Below, one piece after another: positions 59,874-64,000 of a DNA stretch of 64,000 nucleotides. Origin of the DNA: Hephaestia mangrovi (GTDB lineage: Bacteria > Pseudomonadota > Alphaproteobacteria > Sphingomonadales > Sphingomonadaceae); assembly GCF_019880555.1 (NCBI RefSeq), contig NZ_JAINVU010000004.1, forward strand, positions 248,001 through 312,000, in the 5' to 3' direction. The notes beneath the pieces are model-generated. The model did no database searches and had not been told where the DNA came from. It was given only the letters and a program-made list of their open reading frames with translations. Numbering within the stretch: the first letter of the stretch is position 1; each line of letters opens with the position of its first letter. Position numbers and translations under genes: made by a program.

Positions 59874-60302
59874 TCAAGCCTTCGCCAGCGCCTCTAGCGT
59901 CGGCCGCAGGCCGGCGAGGTCGTAGCCCGCGGCGGCCGCCTTGGCGACGATCGCGTCGGGATCGCCGCCCGCCTTGGCTTCGGCCAGCGCCCACAAATTG
60001 GTCGAGCGCGTGCCGGTGCGGCAGAAAGCGAGCACCGGGCCCTTCGCGGCATCCAGCGCCGCGCGCATCGCATCGATCTGTTCATGCGAGAAGCCGCCCG
60101 AGACGGGAATCGCTGTGTAAGCGAGGCCCCGCGTATCGGCGACGCGCTGGATCGGCTCACCTTCGGGCTGGCCGGCTTCCTCATGATCGGGCCGGTTGTT
60201 GATGATCGCCGCGAAGCCCTGCCGCGCGGCTTCGGTAACATCGGCCGGATCGATCTGCGGGGAGACCGAAATCGTGTCGTCGATCTTTCGAATGTCCATC
60301 AT
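59874..60302 (-). CDS. TIGR01244/DUF442 phosphatase-like protein
   Basis: The 142-residue protein fits the DUF442 (TIGR01244) family: 'MDIRKIDDTISVSPQIDPADVTEAARQGFAAIINNRPDHEE', 'PVSGGFSHEQIDAMRAALD' and the phosphatase-type loop 'VLAFCRTGTRSTNLWAL' with Cys and Arg five apart. These are tyrosine-phosphatase-fold proteins; in the sulfide-handling BLH proteins the domain acts with a persulfide dioxygenase. No such partner is here. Its ATG overlaps the recQ stop by four bases, so it is coupled to recQ. Confidence 0.92.
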   Translation of the reverse strand: MMDIRKIDDTISVSPQIDPADVTEAARQGFAAIINNRPDHEEAGQPEGEPIQRVADTRGLAYTAIPVSGGFSHEQIDAMRAALDAAKGPVLAFCRTGTRSTNLWALAEAKAGGDPDAIVAKAAAAGYDLAGLRPTLEALAKA

Positions 60303-62071
60303 GCCGCGTCTCGGATCACTTGCAGGAAAGCGTCGCCATAGGCCTCCAGCTTCTTCGCGCCAACACCCGAAATATTGCTCATCTGTGCCAGACTGGCCGG
60401 TTTCAGCGTCGCCATCTCGCGCAGCACCGCGTCGGCGAAGACAATATAGGGCGGCACCTGCGCCTCGCGAGCGAGGTCGCGGCGCTTCTCGCGCAGCGCC
60501 TCGAACAGCGGATCGCCGACCGGATTGGCTGTCGCTCCCGAGCCGCCGCGTCGCCGGCGCTCGCGCTTCGGCGGCAGCACCAGCCGCAATTCGGCCTCGC
60601 CCTTGATCAGCGCGCGCGCGCCGGGGCCGAACTCCAGCCCGCCATGCGCATTGGTGCGCAACGCGTCGCGCAGCAGCAGCGCCCGCGCCACCGGCTTGAG
60701 CAGCGCGGTCTCCTCACCTTCGACGATTCCCCACACCGACAGCCGCTCGTGCCCGTTCATCAGGCTGCGCTCGCTCGATCGCCCGGTCAGCACCTCTTCG
60801 ATATAGCCCACCCCGAACATCTGCCCGGTGCGGAACACGGCGGACAGGAATTTGCGCGCCGTCTCGGTCGCGTCGATCGCGGCGGGCGGGTTGAGGCAAT
60901 TGTCGCAATTGCCGCATCGCTCGGGCGGATCCTCGCCGAAATGCCTGAGCAGGATCGCGCGCCGGCATCCCGCCGTCTCGACCAGCGCGCCCAGCGCGGT
61001 CAAGCGCGCGCGTTCGCCCGCCTGTCGCTCGGGCTCGACCTCGCCGATCCGCTGCCGTGCCTTGGCGAAATCCTCCGCCCCCCAGAACAGATGCGCCACC
61101 GCCGGATCGCCGTCGCGCCCCGCGCGGCCGGTTTCCTGATAATAGCCCTCGATCGATTTGGGCAAAGCGGCATGCGCCACGAAGCGCACGTCGGGCTTGT
61201 CGATCCCCATCCCGAACGCCACCGTCGCGCAGATCACCATATCCTCGGAGGCGACGAAATCGGCCTGGTTCTTCGCGCGAATGCCGGCATCGAGCCCGGC
61301 ATGATAGGCTCGCGTCGGCCGCCCGGTTCGCGCGAGCGCCTCGGCCAGTTTCTCGGTCGCCGCGCGGGTCGGCGCATAGACGATGCCGGGGCCGGGCGTG
61401 GCGCGGATCAGATCGGCGATCTGCTGCGTCGTCCCTGCCTTGGGGCTGATCGCATAGCGGATGTTGGGCCGATCGAATCCGGCGACGATCAGCCCGTCCT
61501 GCGGAATGCCGAGCTGCTCCAGCACGTCGGCGCGCGTATGCGCGTCGGCGGTCGCGGTCAGCGCGAGGCGCGGCACTTGCGGAAAGCTGTCGAGCAGCGG
61601 CCGCAGCAGCCGGTAATCGGGCCGGAAATCATGCCCCCATTCGGACACGCAATGCGCTTCGTCGATCGCGAACAAGGACAGCGGCGCGCGGCCGAGCAGC
61701 TCGCGGAAATGCGCCGATGACGCCCGCTCGGGCGCGACATACAGCAGGTCGAGCGCGCCATCGCGGAACCGCGCGATCGTCTCGGCGCGATTATCGTCGA
61801 CGCTGGTCAGCGTCGCCGCGCGGATGCCCACCGCCTCGGCCGCGCGCAACTGATCGTGCATCAGCGCGATCAGCGGGCTGACGACGACGCACGTTCCCGC
61901 CATCATCACCGCCGGCAATTGATAGCATAGCGATTTGCCCGCGCCGGTCGGCATCACCGCCAGCGTGCGCTCACCAGCCAGCACGCGGCGCACCACGCGC
62001 TCCTGCACGCCGCGGAAATCGGCAAAGCCGAACGTCTCGCGCAATATTGTCCGGGGATCGGCTGCGGTCAT
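60299..62071 (-). CDS. recQ: ATP-dependent DNA helicase RecQ
   Basis: The 590-residue 3'-5' helicase unwinds forks and recombination intermediates. It has 'TFGFADFRGVQERVVRRVLAG', Walker A 'MPTGAGKSLCYQLPA', DEAH in FAIDEAHCVSEWGHDFRPDY, 'QETGRAGRDGDPA' (motif VI), a zinc-binding RQC part with CRRAILLRHFGE...CGNCDNC, and a C-terminal HRDC domain. Length is normal. The gene overlaps the secreted-protein gene upstream and the DUF442 gene downstream by four bases each. Confidence 0.97.
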   Translation of the reverse strand: MTAADPRTILRETFGFADFRGVQERVVRRVLAGERTLAVMPTGAGKSLCYQLPAVMMAGTCVVVSPLIALMHDQLRAAEAVGIRAATLTSVDDNRAETIARFRDGALDLLYVAPERASSAHFRELLGRAPLSLFAIDEAHCVSEWGHDFRPDYRLLRPLLDSFPQVPRLALTATADAHTRADVLEQLGIPQDGLIVAGFDRPNIRYAISPKAGTTQQIADLIRATPGPGIVYAPTRAATEKLAEALARTGRPTRAYHAGLDAGIRAKNQADFVASEDMVICATVAFGMGIDKPDVRFVAHAALPKSIEGYYQETGRAGRDGDPAVAHLFWGAEDFAKARQRIGEVEPERQAGERARLTALGALVETAGCRRAILLRHFGEDPPERCGNCDNCLNPPAAIDATETARKFLSAVFRTGQMFGVGYIEEVLTGRSSERSLMNGHERLSVWGIVEGEETALLKPVARALLLRDALRTNAHGGLEFGPGARALIKGEAELRLVLPPKRERRRRGGSGATANPVGDPLFEALREKRRDLAREAQVPPYIVFADAVLREMATLKPASLAQMSNISGVGAKKLEAYGDAFLQVIRDAA

Positions 62072-63009
62072 CCGGCGATATAGCCCGTCCGGATCAGGAA
62101 GGCGCGCAGCGCGGCGGGATAATCGGCGAAATGCTCCTCGTGCGGGCAGCTATCGCCGACATAGGCGGTGGTGCAGCGGGTCAGCCCCGCGATCGACTTG
62201 CGGTCGTAATGCGTGAGCATGAAGCGCCACGCCGCATCCAATTGCCCGATCCGCGCGGCATCGGCGACATAAGCGGCGCATGCCCCGTTGCGCTCGTATT
62301 TCGCCGCCGCGCAATAAGTTTTCGCCTGCCGCATGGCGTCCGCGAACAGCGATGCGAACGCCGGATCGGCCGAGCGATCGACCGTCTTGCCGTCGATCAC
62401 GCTGAGCACCACCGGCGGTGCCATGCTGCCGGCATAGCTGGCGAACTCGTAAAGGAAGCGATCGTCGCGCAGCACGATATCGGCATGGCCGTCGCCCGAA
62501 AGGTCGGCGGGAAAGGGGATGCTGCCGGTGTCGAACATGGTCTGCGGATCGCCGCCGTCGCTGCCCGGCGCCTGCCACGACACCGGCACGATGCGCATGG
62601 CGTCGCCCGCCGGCTCGGCGATCGCGAACACATCGCAGCAATGCGCCCCGCCGGTGAAGCTGTCGAGCATTACCGATGCGCCCGGGGCCGCCGCATTCAG
62701 CCGCCCGATCGCGACGCGATAGGCGATTCCCGGCTCGCCCTGCAGCGTGATCGACGGCCGGCCGCCGCTGGTGACGGCCACGCTGGCGCGATAGCAATCC
62801 TCGCCGACATCGCCGCCGTCGTCGCAGGGGGCCGCGCTGATCGTCGCCTTGGTATCGCCGATCGCGATCGTCTTCGGCCCGTCCTTGCGCGACCAGTCGA
62901 TGAACTGGCCGGGCGTGGCCGTCTGCGGCGGCGGCGCGGCGGCGCCGGCGACGACCGCCACCAACAGGCAAGCCACCGCACGGCGGATGAATTTCGATCG
63001 CTGGCGCAT
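62068..63009 (-). CDS. Secreted protein of unknown function with a Ca-binding-like motif
   Basis: The 313-residue product has a signal peptide (RQRSKFIRRAVACLLVAVVAGAAA) and a beta-rich mature part. 'DLSGDGHADIVLRDDRFLYEFA' has the D-x-S-G-D-G-x-x-D calcium loop seen in FG-GAP and EF-hand-like repeats. Three pairs of cysteines lie in the exported part (PCDDGGDVGEDCY; GGAHCCDVF; TYCAAA...GACAAY; RCTTAYVGDSC). GAGGAG lies 3 bases before ATG 63009. No family was recognised. It is the first gene of the coupled recQ-DUF442 group. Confidence 0.8.
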   Translation of the reverse strand: MRQRSKFIRRAVACLLVAVVAGAAAPPPQTATPGQFIDWSRKDGPKTIAIGDTKATISAAPCDDGGDVGEDCYRASVAVTSGGRPSITLQGEPGIAYRVAIGRLNAAAPGASVMLDSFTGGAHCCDVFAIAEPAGDAMRIVPVSWQAPGSDGGDPQTMFDTGSIPFPADLSGDGHADIVLRDDRFLYEFASYAGSMAPPVVLSVIDGKTVDRSADPAFASLFADAMRQAKTYCAAAKYERNGACAAYVADAARIGQLDAAWRFMLTHYDRKSIAGLTRCTTAYVGDSCPHEEHFADYPAALRAFLIRTGYIAG

Positions 63010-63071
63010 GATCTCCTCTTGCGTCCGATCGCCCGCCGAGGGCAAGCCCCCGCCCGAAAGGAACCACGTCC

Positions 63072-63356
63072 ATGGCCGCAGGCACCGTCCGCGACAATCG
63101 CGCCGAGCAGGAATTCGAACTCGAGGTCGACGGCCACCGCGCCATCGCCGCCTATCAGCTTGAGGACGACCGCATCGTCTTCACCCACACGCTCGTGCCG
63201 CGCGCGATCGAGGGGCGCGGGGTGGGGAGCAGGCTGATCCGCGCCGCGCTCGATTCGGCGCGCGACCAGCACCTCAAGGTCGTGCCGCAATGCCCGTTCG
63301 TCGCCGCCTATATCGAGCGCCACCCCGAATATCGCGACCTGCTGGCCGCAAGCTGA
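63072..63356 (+). CDS. Small GNAT-type N-acetyltransferase (Acetyltransf_CG)
   Basis: This 94-residue protein is a minimal GNAT fold: 'FELEVDGHRAIAAYQLEDDRIVFTHTLVPRAIEGRGVGSRLIRAALDSARDQHLKVVPQCPFVAAYIERHPEYRDLL'-type order, with the acetyl-CoA loop EGRGVGSRLI and the conserved PxCPFVxxYI C-terminus. Such proteins (PF14542) are widespread and mostly of unknown target. An AAAGGAACC site lies 7 bases upstream. It is divergent from the recQ group. Confidence 0.92.
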   Translation: MAAGTVRDNRAEQEFELEVDGHRAIAAYQLEDDRIVFTHTLVPRAIEGRGVGSRLIRAALDSARDQHLKVVPQCPFVAAYIERHPEYRDLLAAS

Positions 63357-63369
63357 CCGCCTGCCCGGT

Positions 63370-63406
63370 TTCCGTTCGCCCCGAGCCTGTCGGAGGGCGA
63401 ACGGAA
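63370..63406. repeat. Hairpin repeat TTCCGTTCGCCC ... GGGCGAACGGAA
   Basis: A 12-bp perfect stem (63370-63381 with 63395-63406) encloses CGAGCCTGTCGGA. It lies between two convergent genes and resembles the widespread TTCGTCCTGAGCCTGTCGAAGGA-type intergenic repeat; it may also end transcription. Confidence 0.65.
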
Positions 63407-63422
63407 GTAGCGAAGGCGCGGG

Positions 63423-64000
63423 CTATTCCGCCGCCAGCGCCTCGCCGTCCTCGCGCTCCTGCGCTTGCCGGTTCCACATCTCGGCATAAAGGCCGCCCTT
63501 GCGCAGCAGATCGGCGTGCGTCCCGCGCTCGGCGACCGCGCCGGCCTCCAGCACGACGATCTCGTCGGCCTCGACCACTGTCGACAGGCGATGCGCGATG
63601 ACGATCGTCGTTCGCCCGCGCTCGATCGATTGCAGCGTGGTCTGGATTTCCGCCTCGGTGCGGCTGTCGAGCGCGCTGGTCGCTTCGTCGAGGATCAGGA
63701 TCGGCGGGTCTTTCAGCAGCGTTCGCGCGATCGCCACGCGCTGCTTCTCGCCGCCCGACAGCTTCAGCCCGCGCTCGCCGACGCGCGTCTCATAACCCTC
63801 GGGCTGGCGCTCGATGAACCCCGCGATCGCCGCGCCGCGCGCCGCGCGCACGATCTCGTCATGCGTCGCGCCCTCGCGGCCGTAGGCGATGTTATAGCCG
63901 ATCGTGTCGTTGAACAGCACGGTGTCCTGCGGCACGATGCCGATCGCGGCGCGCAGGCTCGCTTGCGTCACCTGCGAAATGTCCTGCCCGTCGATCGTGA
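63423..64000 (-). CDS. ABC transporter ATP-binding/permease protein, Atm1-type, C-terminal part only
   Basis: About 192 C-terminal residues are in the window; the N-terminus lies beyond the right edge. The ATPase half is complete from the Q-loop on: '[24 protein letters not shown]', signature '[22 protein letters not shown]', Walker B '[16 protein letters not shown]' and the H-loop 'IVIAHRLST'. These residues match the Atm1/ABCB7 and heavy-metal exporter branch, which exports glutathione-linked sulfur or metal compounds. The permease half must be upstream in the adjoining sequence. Confidence 0.9.
   Translation of the reverse strand, partial: TIDGQDISQVTQASLRAAIGIVPQDTVLFNDTIGYNIAYGREGATHDEIVRAARGAAIAGFIERQPEGYETRVGERGLKLSGGEKQRVAIARTLLKDPPILILDEATSALDSRTEAEIQTTLQSIERGRTTIVIAHRLSTVVEADEIVVLEAGAVAERGTHADLLRKGGLYAEMWNRQAQEREDGEALAAE

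Noticed and set aside
59874..60302. DUF442 protein as evidence of a sulfide-oxidation operon
   Set aside because: No persulfide dioxygenase, sulfide:quinone reductase or sulfur carrier gene is in the neighbourhood.

Overview
The window is a GC-rich, tightly packed chromosomal segment of an alphaproteobacterium, most probably Sphingomonas or a close sphingomonad. The call rests on the high GC content, the alphaproteobacterial forms of RpoB, RpoC, S1 and IhfB, the PII-Amt pair behind a sigma-54 promoter, and the mix of TonB-dependent uptake, GH3 glycosidase, GMC oxidoreductase and short palindromic intergenic repeats. No phage, insertion sequence, plasmid gene or CRISPR array is visible. This is core chromosome with a few lineage-specific genes of unknown function.

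Layout. 1-9.5 kb: the N-terminus of a periplasmic solute-binding protein, tRNA-Leu(TAA), ihfB, rpsA with its terminator, the purine genes purC-purS-purQ, a small secreted protein behind a sigma-54-like promoter, parC, a 570-base gene-free stretch full of palindromes, and a LysR regulator. 9.6-20.5 kb: a GGDEF-EAL protein; an overlapping trio (DUF1285, CoA pyrophosphatase, CCA-adding enzyme); a metal-linked group (His/Cys-rich membrane protein, ZnuD-like TonB receptor and, 2 kb on, a ZIP transporter); a methyltransferase, a GNAT enzyme, a glutathione S-transferase and folB. 20.5-29 kb: a secreted unknown, the tonB-exbB-exbD-exbD energy-transduction operon, a TPR protein, dcd, a Tat-exported GH3 glycosidase with a LacI-type operator, a BI-1 membrane protein and a DUF465 protein.

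29-40.5 kb: the RNA polymerase locus, rpoB-rpoC and rplJ-rplL, all on the minus strand. The two pairs are separated by a plus-strand gene for a proline-rich membrane protein, and each pair has its own consensus promoter and terminator. 40.8-50.2 kb: oligopeptidase B, a DedA protein, a thioesterase, ogt, ppc, an EF-hand lipoprotein, an HNH nuclease, gluQ, a HIG1-type membrane protein and a cobalamin adenosyltransferase. 50.2-57 kb: egtB-egtD for ergothioneine, a DUF1176 lipoprotein, a 3-hydroxybutyryl-CoA dehydrogenase, and glnK-amt for ammonium sensing and uptake. 57-64 kb: GMC oxidoreductase, sterol desaturase, membrane protein, DUF442 phosphatase-like protein, recQ and a secreted protein, all on the minus strand and mostly overlapping or abutting, then a small GNAT and the C-terminus of an Atm1-type ABC exporter.

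The strongest candidates for something new are the uncoupled ribosomal-protein/RNA-polymerase operon with its embedded membrane protein, the paired-ExbD Ton system in which only one ExbD carries periplasmic cysteines, the shared palindromic motif that may tie the ZIP and TonB-receptor genes into one metal regulon, and the complex palindromic element at 8.4-8.6 kb. I see no clear defence or mobile system.
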